Shown: positions 1-10,849, counted from the stretch's first letter. The stretch is 64,000 nucleotides of DNA from DATCHW01 sp963806045 (GCA_963806045.1 CAWDWP010000020.1:1-64000); one strand, 5' to 3'. Translations and numbers: made by a program. The notes: generated by a model not told the origin, from the letters alone.

Positions 1-234
1 TATTCATTTTGTTTTTTATTTATTTGATTAAAAAAAAATTAATTGTAATTAGTTAGTATAACTAAATTTTGAGAGATGAAGTTCCGCAGAAACAATTATT
101 TATTTATATATTTATTACTATTTTCGCGGATGAAAAAGTTATTAATTTAATCGGACAGTATTGATTTGTAGGTTTTCGGATTGACAGAATTTTTTATTAC
201 TTTGAAAATTATTGTATCAATTTTCGTTATAAAA

Positions 235-262
235 AAAGCCGGAAACAAAATCATCCGGCTTT
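235..262 (-). terminator. Intrinsic terminator of the first T9SS gene
   Basis: A 9-bp stem (AAAGCCGGA at 235-243 with TCCGGCTTT at 254-262) is followed, reading the minus strand, by a run of seven T (A-run at 231-237). It lies 25 bp past the stop codon of the minus-strand gene at 288-1219. The same AGCCGGA stem type is used behind the next two genes. Positions 1-230 are AT-rich and show no gene or other feature that I can support. Confidence 0.85.
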
Positions 263-287
263 AAAATTTAGTAATGTTGTTTTCTTT

Positions 288-1219
288 TTATTTAATCAAA
301 ACCATTTGCTTTGTTTCGCTAAAACCATTCGCTGTTAATTTATAGAAATAAACCCCGCTAGTATAATTCGAAGCATCGAATGTAGTTTTGTACATTCCGG
401 GAGACAATGACTCATTCACTAGCACAGCGACTTCTTTCCCGAGCATATCATATACTTTCAAAGATACGAAACTATTTTTTGGTATCTGATATGTTATTTT
501 AGTGACCGGATTAAACGGATTGGGATAATTTTGTGCCAGCTTGAACCCTTCAGGGATTTCTGATCCGATATTAATTACCCCTGTTGCAGTACCAATGATG
601 TAACGAATCACGCCCGTTAGTGCGCGGGATGTAAAGAAACTGCCTCCGACAGTAAACGGTGTCGAGCGGCCGTCACCCGTTATCAATGTGAGATTCGTGT
701 CTGAATACACACTATAAGGTGGTGTGCCCGTACCTACATAACGAGGACCGACACCGATGAACCGGATTGCAACTCCTACCGTATCACCGGCAGGAACAGG
801 TATTGGGGGAAGCCCAAAAACGAGCGAGATACCACTGGACGTCGAACCCTGAATGACGGGTACAGTATCAAGCAATGTCCAGCCATCCATCGAACTACCG
901 GACCCCCCGGTCCGCCCAATGATGTTCCGGAACGGGTAAATACTATCACACTGAAGCTTGCGTTTGCAACCGCTGTGCTTCCGGTACTCATTTGCATAAC
1001 AGTGACATCCAGTGGACCTCCAATCAGGTCAAAGAACGCCGCCCAACCTGCAGAACCACCGTTATTTGGTGGACCCGGATTTGCTGGAAGAGTAAGTGTG
1101 TCTAATAATGGCGTTGAAAGATTCGTCGTTTTGAAACTGTAACTGCCATTGAACAAAATAAATGAGGCTACCAAAATAATAGCTAAGTATACTTTGAAAT
1201 GTTTTATATCATCAAACAT
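288..1219 (-). CDS. Secreted protein with T9SS C-terminal sorting domain (frameshifted)
   Basis: Two overlapping minus-strand frames (776-1219 and 288-890) join into one product of about 310 residues if one base is added to the C6 run at 902-907. The N-terminal part starts with a basic stretch and a hydrophobic segment (IILVASFILF), which looks like a signal peptide. The middle is a beta-rich domain of unknown type, rich in Gly, Thr and Val. The last ~80 residues are a T9SS type A sorting domain with NYPNPFNP, a YDMLGKEV strand, SGVYFYKL and a basic KQMVLIK end. The family role is export through the type IX secretion pathway and anchoring or release at the cell surface. The specific function is unknown. 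The shift lies in a G/C homopolymer, so a sequence error is more likely than a true pseudogene. Confidence 0.75.
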
Positions 1220-1370
1220 TTTACCTCCAATTTTAAATTAAACATATTAAAACATAACAATAAATAATAAGAATTACAATAAAATTTACCCCAAAATGTT
1301 TTTTTCCTGATTTTTTCAATTTGCATTACGACTGTTTCTGAAAGTCCGCTCAGGCGAAACGTCCCCAACA

Positions 1371-1747
1371 AGAATATATTAACTAATAATTATAAAAAAA
1401 GCCGGAAGTTAAACTTCCGGCTTTTTATTTTTACGTTTACTTTTTCATCTTTCGTTTTACGTCTTAACTTTTACGCCTGCCTTCCCACTCTTTGGCGGGG
1501 TTTACTTAATTAATAACATTTTCTTCGTATCGGTGAATCCACTAGTAGTCAAACGGTAAAAATACACTCCGCTTGGATATTGCGAAGCGTTGAATGTTGT
1601 TTCGTAAATACCTGCCTGCTGGTTTATATTTACGAGAGTTGTAATTTCTTTACCCAGAATATCAAATACAACTAATCGTACAAATCCGTTCCGTGAAATT
1701 TCATAATGTATCTTTGTTGATGGATTAAACGGATTTGGAAAATTTTG
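1371..1747 (-). repeat. Copy A of a duplicated CTD-plus-terminator module
   Basis: This segment covers the last ~80 codons of the gene at 1502-3283, its stop codon, the spacer with the phrase CTTTTTCATCTTTCGTTTTA, the terminator hairpin and the TTAACTAATAATTAT tail. It is nearly identical base for base to 3489-3833. The identity covers both coding and non-coding DNA, so recent duplication or gene conversion is more likely than protein-level conservation. Confidence 0.85.
1396..1426 (-). terminator. Intrinsic terminator
   Basis: GCCGGAAG (1401-1408) pairs with CTTCCGGC (1414-1421). The stem is extended by AAAAA and TTTTT, so it could act in both directions. It lies downstream of the minus-strand T9SS gene that ends at 1502. 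Confidence 0.85.
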
Positions 1748-3283
1748 AGCAAGTGTATATCCGGTTGGTACATTTCCATTGATTTCTCTTATTCCTACAC
1801 TGGCAGGATTGAATTTTTTTAATACGTGATAAACTCTGTAAGTAGGTGTAAGATTTGTGAAACTCTGGCTGCCCGGACCTTTTGTCACCTGATATTGTAT
1901 TGCAAACTGATTAGGAGAATTTCCCGTTCTCAGATAAAACCGGATAAAGTTCATCCCAGTCGGAAGTATTTGTCAGGTTCACCGGAGTTGCCCAGTTCAA
2001 TCCTCCGTTATCAGAATATGTAACATAAATATCGTTATATGAATATCCGTCAAGTGTGTCTCCGGGCTGGAATGCAGAGAAAGCAACAACAACCCTTGAG
2101 CCATTACCGGAATATGCGATTGTAGGATGCGAAACAGGAGTGACTCCAACCTGAAGTGCCGGTGAATTAAAGAACTGATTCGTATCGGATATAATCGTCA
2201 TATTTATTTTTCCGGCAACCTGTACAGGTGCACCCCCGTTTATATTAGGAGATTCAAATAATATTTTACATCCTTGCGGGTCGCCTGATGATTGCCCTGT
2301 AGCAGTTGGATATAATGTACTCCATACTGCCCCCATTGTGATGTTCCCGGTTTGTATGCTGCATCAATTCCGAACCAGGGACTGCAAGTATCCCCATCAA
2401 CAACTCCGTAAAGTCCGAATCCGGTCTGTAAACTTGCAGTTGAACCCCATGTTGTTCCCCCGTCTGATGATGTTCTGTAACGCATTGCATATGCGGCCGC
2501 TGTATTATCATACCACATTGCAAATAAATTATTTCCGCCGTCTGACGCAAGGCGATATCTTACATTTCCGTAAATATTTGTAGGAGATACTGCAAGAGTT
2601 ACCTTACCGCTCATTGTGTTAGTATTATAATCATATTTCCCGAAAAATAAACTATCAGTATTAGCATCAATCGGAGAACTAAATACTCCTCCGAATTTAG
2701 TTCCGCTTATCAAATCACCAAAGAAGTCTCGTCCGGGTTCCGGGACAAATTCGGAAGCAAATACTCCAAGACCAAAAATTGCATCAGTCCAGGCACCGCC
2801 TCTTGAATTTGAACCGTTATATTTTCTGCCCGCTAACATCACGCTTACAATGTTGCCTGGTAATATTACTTTTCGCAATTCAGGATAACCACTCCGGTTA
2901 GGTAAACTTTGTAAAGGTAACGGAAATTCCCAGCTGAGACCTCCGTTAGTACTTATTACCAAATATCCAACTCTTGTCGATGCCCCTGTCGGGTCAGTTG
3001 AATCCACAGCAGGATAACAAAATAAAATTGTATCACCAAAAACCATTAAGCTGTTTAGACTGGAACCATTTGTCTGGTAATCCCAGAAATTTGATGTTCC
3101 GGTTATTTCTCCGGGATATGTTGCAGGACTCATTAATACAGGAGGATATATTGTCCGAATGTAATTTTCAATAACATTTAACCCATCCTCTTTGACAGGA
3201 TTATTAATTTTAGAATACTTGTTCTGGGCAAATGCACCAAAAGCAAATATCAACAGAAATAGTGTAATAAAAGTTTTTTTCAT
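1502..3283 (-). CDS. Secreted sialidase/BNR-like protein with T9SS sorting domain (two frameshifts)
   Basis: Three overlapping frames (2240-3283, 1911-2336, 1502-1954) form one protein of about 593 residues. One correction is a missing G in the minus-strand G5 run near 2335 (restoring QWGAVWSTLYP). The other is an extra A in the AAA near 1921 (restoring SENGNSPNQF). A signal peptide (MKKTFITLFLLIFAFGAFAQ) leads into a region with repeated S.NGGLSW/SDGGTTWG/SDNGGLNW motifs, typical of BNR/Asp-box beta-propellers. A T9SS CTD with NFPNPFNPSTKI and GVYFYRL closes it. Asp-box propellers often bind or cleave glycans, but no sialidase catalytic set can be asserted here. The CTD is almost identical to that of the upstream gene at 3588-6362. 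Confidence 0.75.
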
Positions 3284-3488
3284 TTTTCTTATTTATTTAA
3301 ATTTTAAGAATAGTTTTTTTTTATGGATTATAAGAATAATTTTTCTAATTTTCAATTGTTAATATTAGTTAATAAAAAATTAATATTTAGTTTTCAAATT
3401 ACGGATTATATTGGAATATGTTTCAATGGTTAGTGATTGTGTCAACGCTTGTTGGTTTTTAAGGCCGCTCGGGCGGGTATCTCAAAAA

Positions 3489-3833
3489 AGAATATGTTAA
3501 CTAATAATTATAAAAAAAGCCGGAAGTAAGACTTCCGGCTTTTTAAATTTATTCTTATTTTTACTTTTTCATCTTTCGTTTTACACCTTACTTAATTAAC
3601 AACATCTTCTTCGTGTCAGTGAATCCACTAGTAGTCAAACGGTAAAAATACACTCCGCTTGGATATTGCGAAGCGTTGAATGTTGTTTCGTAAATACCTG
3701 CCTGCTGGTTTGTATTTACGAGAGTTGTAATTTCTTTACCCAGAATATCAAATACAACTAATCGTACAAATCCGTTCCGGGAAATTTCATAATGTATTTT
3801 TGTTGATGGATTAAATGGGTTTGGATAATTTTG
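3489..3833 (-). repeat. Copy B of the duplicated CTD-plus-terminator module
   Basis: Near-identical partner of 1371-1747. It covers the 3' end of the 3588-6362 gene, the spacer and the terminator. Within the CTD only a few codons differ, for example VNTNQQAG here against VNINQQAG in copy A. Confidence 0.85.
3512..3544 (-). terminator. Intrinsic terminator
   Basis: GCCGGAAGT (3519-3527) pairs with ACTTCCGGC (3531-3539), with an A-run before it and a T-run after it. It is downstream of the minus-strand gene 3588-6362. It is the third AGCCGGA-type terminator in 3.5 kb. Confidence 0.85.
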
Positions 3834-6362
3834 TAATAATGAATATGAAGAAGGCACTTCACTTGAGATTGTTTGTACTGATATTGGCGACGTTATTTGC
3901 GTCGAAAATGAACCTCTTCCGTGCGTTCCTACTACCAGCATATTATCCGCAGGACGGAAGTCCATATGCACGCAAACAACATTACCAATTGATGATACTG
4001 CTTCCTGCGTCCAGACTGTGCTTGCTCCGTTTAATACGGATGTATAATAAATCCCTGTTGAAGTTCCGAGAATTATTTGTAGTGTCGAATTAATGTAAAA
4101 TATTTCTGCCCACCTTACAGAAGGTCCGTTAGCTCCTGATAAGTTCCCTTGCACATCTGTCCATGTCGTTCCTCCGTTATTAGTATACCATAAACTTTGT
4201 ATATTATAGTTACTGAAAACAGCCATTGCCATATTCGAGTTCTGCGGGTCAACTGCTATACACGAAATATATCCTGCCGGCAGACCTGCATTTAAATCTC
4301 CGCTTACTATGTATGCACCGTTAGCATTTGTTATTTTCCTGATATGCCCTTGATCTGAACCGTAATAAACAACATTTGGATTATTTGCTCTTGATATTCC
4401 AATTGCACTAACCATAGCCGTAGCCGAACCAAAATCCGTCCCGGCTAAATAGGTCCATCCGGCTGTTGTGTCTGCATTTTGAATATCGGTATTTCTCCAT
4501 ATCCCAGTTGTTGTCGCAGAATTCCCGCCTCCGAAATAAAGTATTGAAGAATTATTTTTATCCAGTACTAATGGATTAATAAATTGCGGTCTTGTTGACC
4601 CTGTTGGTTTCAATGATGCAAAATTTGAGCGGTCCAAATTTGTTCTGACCAGTTCTCCGTTTTGAGAAGAAGAATAAATCCTGTTGTCTGCCGCAGGAGG
4701 CACTGCGCAAAATCCCCCGTCTCCGCTATTTACATCTATCCAGGGTGCCGTGAGTGCTCCGGATGTTGTCATAGATGAACCGTTATCCTGAAATCCTCCG
4801 ACAAGCCTATCATTGCCGGCTTCCGGAGCTATTGATACTCCATAAAACTGTGTAACGTTATAACCGTTGTTTAAACTCTGCCAGTTTACGGGATTATTTT
4901 GTGTAATGTTCGTAGTTATATCTAATGTTCTGGAAATTCCTCCGTCGTGTCCGGAAATAAATTCAACAGGGTTTCCCGTTCTGAAAAATCCTGAATGTAT
5001 ATCCGGGTGATGATTCGGATATTGACCATTTTCTGATGCCGGCTGATATCCGCCAATCCTTCTGGCATTTGTTGTTGTTGCGAATGCATCTGTCGAAACA
5101 TACATATTAACAGCATTCACTACCAGGAAATTTTCGTTATCCGGTTTAACACTCATGAACATATCATATCCACCCTGACTATCAAATGGTTCATTAAAAG
5201 TTCCGTAATTATTTTGTCCCTGTTGTGGTAAATTTGCTCCTCTGTTCTCCCATATACCGCCATTTCCTGTTCCGTTTCCGCTTACATAAGTATATTTCCA
5301 TAACTGATGTCTATTAACTGAATTTGGTTCCGCATTTGGAACGCCCTGAACTAATACATATAATACATTTTGGTTTGAAGGGGCAAGTGAAAGTACTATT
5401 CTTTCAAACGACGGCGGAAAATTTGTCGTTGGTGTTATATCAACAAAGTTTATTCCGTCTGTTGACCTTCTTATTCCGTTCATTGGTCCGCCTGCTGTAA
5501 AACTTCCCGCAGTATAAACGACTCCTCCTGTTGTAACAGTTACATCAGTGGATTGCGACCTGTTTGTTGAACTCCCTAATACCTGTGTCCAGTCTGCTCC
5601 GCCGGTTGAACTTCTGTAAATTGAACCAATTGTTGCCGCATAAACTTCATCTTCTGTTGTGTTTGATACATCCGTGGCTAAACTCCAGACATATTGCCAG
5701 TCAGATGTGAAATTATTGGGCGGTATTCCTGATGTTGATGGCAGTAATGTCCAGCTTAATCCGTTATCCATTGACTTGTATACACCATTCCCTGTAAAAG
5801 CGTATCCGCTTCCCGGCTGTCCTGCTGAATTTCCTAACCATTCGCCAGTGCCGATATACCAGTTCGAAGTATGTCCTGCTCTTCTATCCTGAGCAATACA
5901 GCTTGCAGAATGAAGCTGGGAATTAGTAGTTGTAATTGTCCAGCTATTACCTGAATTTACTGACCTCCATATTCCGCCTGTAATCCCGCCTGCAATGAAA
6001 ATACCGGGATTACTTATATCATTCGCTAATGCCCGTGTCCTGCCGCCTACATTATTAGGACCTCTTTCAGTCCATACCAGTGAATTCGCGTTATCCCCTT
6101 CGATATCTTTAGGCAGTTTGGATGCAAAATTTTGTTCAAGATTATAAATATTCTCAGGTATCCTGTTAGTATTTATATCCCTTAACATTTTAAATTCTTG
6201 TTTAAGTCTCGCCATCGGATCGTCTTCATTTCCGATACTGAAGGGATTGTTTTCAGCATTAATAGATGATGACGTACTATTTTTCTTAATTTGAAAAAAC
6301 ATTAATGACGCAATTGCAATCAAAAATGTAACTGATAAAGCAGTAATTTTAAGTTTTTTCAT
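3588..6362 (-). CDS. Large secreted sortilin/BNR-repeat propeller protein with T9SS sorting domain
   Basis: An intact 924-residue product. The N-terminus (MKKLKITALSVTFLIAIASL) is a membrane-targeting or signal segment. The body has repeated glycosidase-like Asp-box strands (SVNSGNSWT, SMDNGLSWT, STGGADWT, TNNGGTTWT) and an early GPNNVGGRTRALA motif. This matches the VPS10/sortilin-type WD40/YVTN repeat proteins that are common exported proteins in this phylum. The last ~85 residues are a T9SS CTD (NYPNPFNPSTKI, VFDILGKEI, SGVYFYRLTTSGF). It is probably exported and cell-surface-bound; the ligand is unknown. It is upstream of and codirectional with the 1502-3283 gene, with its own terminator in between. 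The 868-residue protein at 47520-50127 shares its architecture. Confidence 0.85.
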   Translation of the reverse strand: MKKLKITALSVTFLIAIASLMFFQIKKNSTSSSINAENNPFSIGNEDDPMARLKQEFKMLRDINTNRIPENIYNLEQNFASKLPKDIEGDNANSLVWTERGPNNVGGRTRALANDISNPGIFIAGGITGGIWRSVNSGNSWTITTTNSQLHSASCIAQDRRAGHTSNWYIGTGEWLGNSAGQPGSGYAFTGNGVYKSMDNGLSWTLLPSTSGIPPNNFTSDWQYVWSLATDVSNTTEDEVYAATIGSIYRSSTGGADWTQVLGSSTNRSQSTDVTVTTGGVVYTAGSFTAGGPMNGIRRSTDGINFVDITPTTNFPPSFERIVLSLAPSNQNVLYVLVQGVPNAEPNSVNRHQLWKYTYVSGNGTGNGGIWENRGANLPQQGQNNYGTFNEPFDSQGGYDMFMSVKPDNENFLVVNAVNMYVSTDAFATTTNARRIGGYQPASENGQYPNHHPDIHSGFFRTGNPVEFISGHDGGISRTLDITTNITQNNPVNWQSLNNGYNVTQFYGVSIAPEAGNDRLVGGFQDNGSSMTTSGALTAPWIDVNSGDGGFCAVPPAADNRIYSSSQNGELVRTNLDRSNFASLKPTGSTRPQFINPLVLDKNNSSILYFGGGNSATTTGIWRNTDIQNADTTAGWTYLAGTDFGSATAMVSAIGISRANNPNVVYYGSDQGHIRKITNANGAYIVSGDLNAGLPAGYISCIAVDPQNSNMAMAVFSNYNIQSLWYTNNGGTTWTDVQGNLSGANGPSVRWAEIFYINSTLQIILGTSTGIYYTSVLNGASTVWTQEAVSSIGNVVCVHMDFRPADNMLVVGTHGRGSFSTQITSPISVQTISSEVPSSYSLLQNYPNPFNPSTKIHYEISRNGFVRLVVFDILGKEITTLVNTNQQAGIYETTFNASQYPSGVYFYRLTTSGFTDTKKMLLIK

Positions 6363-6592
6363 AATTGCTATTTTAAAGGTTTATTTTAATTTTAATATAG
6401 AACAATATAATAATCATATAGTTCCGTACCTCAATAGTAATAAAAAAGTTTTTAATTTTTCGATTTGTTTATCTATGAAGTGATATTGATCTTACTTAAA
6501 CCGTAAAAAAATCATTCCAAAACTGAATAAATAGTATTTAATTTATAATAATCTCTTCATAACTTCAGATAACTATAAATGGAAAATGAAAA

Positions 6593-7207
6593 ATGGCTGA
6601 AGAAAACAAAAACTCCAGATTAGAAGCTTTTTGCGACGGTGTATTTGCAATAGCAATAACATTATTAGTTATCGATATAAAAATCCCCTCATCTGTTACC
6701 ATTAATAACACTGCAGATTTTTGGATTGCACTTCAGCATATTGTACCATCAATTGCCGCATTTCTTTTAAGTTTCATTATCATCTTTATAACGTGGGTTA
6801 ATCATCACGCCGCTTTAAAGCTGGTAGATAAATCATCCGTATCATTCATTTATGCAAATGGTTTGCTGATGCTTTCAGTTGTTTTTATGCCATTTCCTAC
6901 TTCTTTGATGGGAGAATACATTTTAACTGACCATGCTGCGCCCGCTGTAGTTCTTTATAATGCAGTTCTTGTGCTGCAATCTATTGGCTGGATTTTATTG
7001 GTTCAGGCAACACTTAAAAATCAATTAGGGAAAAATGAAAAATCAAACTTGATAACCCGTCAAAATAGAAAATATGGTTATTTTGCACTCTTTCTTTATT
7101 CTCTTTGTGCAATTTTAGCATTTTGGTTTCCTCTTACAATTGCAATATTTACTATCCTAACCTGGATTTTTTGGTTAATATGGGGATTTAAATTAAAGCT
7201 TGCATAA
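6593..7207 (+). CDS. TMEM175/DUF1211-family integral membrane protein
   Basis: 204 residues with about six hydrophobic segments. The family signature RLEAFCDGVFAIAITLLVIDIK is near the N-terminus (the RxxxFSD-like pore motif of bacterial TMEM175 channels), and a second motif, ITWVNHH, follows TM3. Bacterial members form tetrameric potassium-permeable channels in the cytoplasmic membrane; that role is taken from the family, not shown here. It is a single gene between two minus-strand genes, and no operon partner is visible. The ATG is preceded by GGAAAATGAAAA, a weak ribosome site. Confidence 0.85.
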   Translation: MAEENKNSRLEAFCDGVFAIAITLLVIDIKIPSSVTINNTADFWIALQHIVPSIAAFLLSFIIIFITWVNHHAALKLVDKSSVSFIYANGLLMLSVVFMPFPTSLMGEYILTDHAAPAVVLYNAVLVLQSIGWILLVQATLKNQLGKNEKSNLITRQNRKYGYFALFLYSLCAILAFWFPLTIAIFTILTWIFWLIWGFKLKLA

Positions 7208-7284
7208 ACTTATTTGATATACTGAAATTTTTGGACAGGGTCCGATAGCAAATCTCAATCCCTTTGACGGCTTCAAAAATTAAA

Positions 7285-10200
7285 TTAAAAAGAATTCGGA
7301 TCCTGTGAGTTTTTATGTGAACTTAACTCTTCTGTATCCATTTCGTGTTCATCTTTTATTCTTCTGTGAAATTTTTCTTCGAATACTGTGTACAATGTCG
7401 GTACAAATATCAGTGTCAGGAAAGTTGATGCTGTCAATCCCCCTATGACTGCAATAGCAAGAGGAGCCTGTGAAGATTCACCGCCTATTCCGACTGCCAT
7501 CGGTATTAAACCAAGTACGGTTGCAAGGGTTGTCATTAATATCGGACGCAGTCTTGTTTTCCCTCCGCGTAAAACAGCTTCATGTAATTCAATTCCCTTT
7601 TTTCTCAGGCGGTTTGTATAGTCTATCAGAAGTATCCCGTTCGAAACAACTATGCCTACCATCACTATAACACCCTCAAATGATGTTACCGATAGTGTGG
7701 TTTTTGTTATAAACAACATCCATACGACCCCCACCATACCGAGCGGCACAGAAAACATAATAATAAACGGGTCTATCAGCGATTGAAATTGTGAAGCCAT
7801 AACCATATAAACCAGAACGATTGCAAGTAAAAAAGCAAGAAATAAAGCACTGAAGGTTTTTTTTTGCTGCTCTACATTGCCTATAATTTGTATTTCAAAG
7901 TCCTGGGGTTTATTTATCCCGTCCAGTTTTACCTTAATCTCTTCTGCAATACTTCCTAAATCCCTGCCTGATACATTTGCCGTTATGCTTACAAGTCTCT
8001 GTTGATATCTTCTGTCAATCTGGACAGGTGAATTCGTCATTTGTATATCAATAAAATTCCCGAGTGGAACCGGGTCGCCGGATGGTGTAATAACAGTCAA
8101 TTTTTTTATATCTTCGATTTTATTTCTGTAATCTTCTGACATTCTAACGAGGATATTATACTGGTTGCCCGTTTTCGGATCACTGAATAATGAAGCGACT
8201 GTTCCGCTTATTCCGGTCGAGACCGTATTGGCGATCTGTGAAGCACTTATTCCTATTGTACCTGCTTTTACCCTGTCTATGGTAATTCGTGCTTCGGGCA
8301 GATTATTATCACGGCTTATTCTAACATCTGTTGTTCCTGGAACCGATTTCACTACGTCAAAAACAGCGTGCGAAAGTTTATCAGCATTTTCAAAATCATA
8401 TCCGAGTATTGCAACTTCAATTGGTGCACCGGCACCAAAATTCAGCAGGAACTTGAGAAATCCACCTGCGTTTATATATATTTGAGCTCCCGGTAGAACC
8501 ATTATTTTTGGCCTGATAGCTTTTATTATTTCAAATACGTCCCTGCTTCGTTTATTAATGGGAACAAGTGAAACCTGGACATTTCCACTATGACTACCCG
8601 CATTTCCACCGGACCCACCGCTTCTTGAACTTGATACTCCCATGTCTGATACAATATTATTTGCTTCAGGCACATTTTCTTTCACGATTTTCTCAACCTC
8701 TACTATAAATTTTTCTGTTAGTTCAACTCTCGTTCCTACCGGCATCCTCACTTGTATCGAAAACTGATTTTCGTCCGAATCAGGAAAGAATTCAGTTCCT
8801 ATAAATTTAAACAATATAAATGACAATGCGGAAAAACCTAAAATTCCGAAAATAACTAATTTCCTGTTTTTAATTGCGCTCCTGAGTGCGTTTTCATATA
8901 TATTATCAATTTTATCTAAAATGCTTTTTGTTTTTATTTGAAGCCTGTCTGTAAATTTTTTAGAACCCGGATTTACTTCACGCTCCCCAGACAATACTTT
9001 ATAGCATAATAGCGGTGTTACCGATCTTGAAACAAAGAATGAAGCGAATAGTGCAACCGAAATTGTTACAACAAGAGGAATGAACAAAAGTTTTGAGATA
9101 CCGCTTAAAAAAACAACCGGCAAAAACACAATTACAGTTGTAAGCGTAGACACAAAAATAGGAGCAGCTACTTCACGCGCAGCGTCCAGAGTTGCCTGTA
9201 TTTTGCTTACATTATCACGCTTCATGTTGGTATAGTGTCTTGAAATATTTTCAAGTTCAACTATGGAATCATCAACAAGTCTCCCGACGCCAAGCGCCAG
9301 CCCTCCCAATGTCATTATGTTCAGTGATGTGCCTGTAAACCTGAAGAAAATAAAAGTCACAAGTATGGACAGAGGAATTGCAATGAATATAATTAAAGTG
9401 CTTCTGGAATTTCTGAGGAAAATTATAATTATTAATGTCGCAAGAATAGCCCCTGCTCCTCCCTCACGCAGCAGTCCCGAGATAGATTCGCGTATATACT
9501 CGCTCTGGTCAAAAGAGGTGGTAAGTTTTATGGACTCAGGAATGTCACGGAGTTTTGGAAGAGCATTTTTTACATTGTCAACAACATCTATAGTGTTGGA
9601 GCCGGGAGTTTTTTGTATCCTTAATACTATTCCGTGTTTTCCGTTTGTTCTGATTAATCTGGTCTGTTCCTCAAAAGAGTCTTCCACTGCGGCAATATCT
9701 CTTACTCTGATAGGAACAGAATTAATTGATGTTATGATGATATCCCCCATAGGTTCGACCACATTAAACTTGCTTTCTGTTCTGAGGGAATAATCATATA
9801 CACCTGATTTTAATGAACCTGAGGGGAGTATAAGATGTGAATTTTGTATTGCCTGTACAACCTGCTGGGAAGATAGATTTGCTGCTTCTAATCTGTTGCG
9901 GTCGATCCTGATTTGAATCTCCCTGATTTTTCCTCCGCTTACCTGTGCAGCAGCTACTCCGGGAAGATGTTCCAGCTGAGGTTCGATTAAATTGTATGCA
10001 ATATCATACAATTCACGTTCGTCCATGTCACTGCTTAATGTAACTGTAAGAACAGGAGTATTTGTAATATCAAATTTTACAACTCTCGGCTGGGATATGC
10101 CATCAGGTAGTTGATTTATGACCTGGTTAATTTTCTGTATTATATCTATGTATCCTTCTTTGATATCCGCTTCCCAATTGAAATAAATTCTTACCTGTGA

Positions 10201-10464
10201 TACTCCCTCCCTTGTTGAAGACTGAATATAATCGACATCACTTGTGGAACTCACGGCACGCTCAACAGGCACTGTAATACTTTGTTCCATATCCAATGGT
10301 CCTGCACCGCTGTAAAATGTAACTGCGGTAACACTTGGTAACTGAATATCTGGAAGCATGTCAATTGGAAGCTGAAAGAAGGAAACCATTCCGAGTACAA
10401 GAATAGCTATGGAACCCATTAGAGTACTTATAGGATATCTGAGAGAAAGCCTTGTTAGCCACAT
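7285..10464 (-). CDS. RND-family efflux permease (AcrB/HAE1-like)
   Basis: 1059 residues, the usual length. The N-terminus, RLSLRYPISTLMGSIAILVLG, and the PDIQLPSVTAVTFYSGAGP strand are typical of hydrophobe/amphiphile efflux RND pumps. Twelve TM segments with two large periplasmic loops are inferred from the pattern. TM4 carries the paired proton-relay acids in GRLVDDSIVELEN. The protein would export lipophilic compounds across the inner membrane by proton antiport. Such pumps normally sit beside a membrane fusion protein and a TolC-like channel, but the neighbours here are TMEM175 and a tRNA. So it must use partners encoded elsewhere, or the operon has been split. The substrate cannot be predicted. 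Confidence 0.93.
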   Translation of the reverse strand: MWLTRLSLRYPISTLMGSIAILVLGMVSFFQLPIDMLPDIQLPSVTAVTFYSGAGPLDMEQSITVPVERAVSSTSDVDYIQSSTREGVSQVRIYFNWEADIKEGYIDIIQKINQVINQLPDGISQPRVVKFDITNTPVLTVTLSSDMDERELYDIAYNLIEPQLEHLPGVAAAQVSGGKIREIQIRIDRNRLEAANLSSQQVVQAIQNSHLILPSGSLKSGVYDYSLRTESKFNVVEPMGDIIITSINSVPIRVRDIAAVEDSFEEQTRLIRTNGKHGIVLRIQKTPGSNTIDVVDNVKNALPKLRDIPESIKLTTSFDQSEYIRESISGLLREGGAGAILATLIIIIFLRNSRSTLIIFIAIPLSILVTFIFFRFTGTSLNIMTLGGLALGVGRLVDDSIVELENISRHYTNMKRDNVSKIQATLDAAREVAAPIFVSTLTTVIVFLPVVFLSGISKLLFIPLVVTISVALFASFFVSRSVTPLLCYKVLSGEREVNPGSKKFTDRLQIKTKSILDKIDNIYENALRSAIKNRKLVIFGILGFSALSFILFKFIGTEFFPDSDENQFSIQVRMPVGTRVELTEKFIVEVEKIVKENVPEANNIVSDMGVSSSRSGGSGGNAGSHSGNVQVSLVPINKRSRDVFEIIKAIRPKIMVLPGAQIYINAGGFLKFLLNFGAGAPIEVAILGYDFENADKLSHAVFDVVKSVPGTTDVRISRDNNLPEARITIDRVKAGTIGISASQIANTVSTGISGTVASLFSDPKTGNQYNILVRMSEDYRNKIEDIKKLTVITPSGDPVPLGNFIDIQMTNSPVQIDRRYQQRLVSITANVSGRDLGSIAEEIKVKLDGINKPQDFEIQIIGNVEQQKKTFSALFLAFLLAIVLVYMVMASQFQSLIDPFIIMFSVPLGMVGVVWMLFITKTTLSVTSFEGVIVMVGIVVSNGILLIDYTNRLRKKGIELHEAVLRGGKTRLRPILMTTLATVLGLIPMAVGIGGESSQAPLAIAVIGGLTASTFLTLIFVPTLYTVFEEKFHRRIKDEHEMDTEELSSHKNSQDPNSF

Positions 10465-10849
10465 AATCTATTGAATTCAGATAATGAATTTAAAAAAAAT
10501 AATATTTAATCTTATATTAATAAAGGATAAAATATAAATATTTATATAATGTATAATATATCCGGAAAAGATTTATACTCTTTTCCACAAAATTAACCCC
10601 GGAAAGGAACTCCAAAAAAAAGGTCATTCATGTTGTCACTTGTTCGTGTACCGAGCTAGCGATTGTCATTCACGACAGGTTGGGACAGGCTCGAAAAACT
10701 TTATCGAATAAATCACTGTGTCTGTGATTTATCAAAAATACAATTGAAATAAATTGTAGAATTCTGTAAATTACTACCTTAAAATCGAATTATATACTGT
10801 TCGATTAATAAGTTCTAATTTTAGATTTTTATTTTTTTTAAAAATATTT
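10465..10849. other. Gene-free spacer upstream of tRNA-Phe
   Basis: 385 bp between the RND gene start and the tRNA. It is AT-rich, with no ORF. It holds a 9-bp inverted repeat, ATAAATCAC (10708-10716) with GTGATTTAT (10724-10732), and a phrase containing two GGACAGG/GACAGG words near 10668-10690. The tRNA promoter probably lies in 10740-10840, but I cannot place it. Confidence 0.5.

Noticed and set aside
9263..9793. 176-codon plus-strand frame
   Set aside because: Shadow of the RND permease on the opposite strand; no independent motifs.
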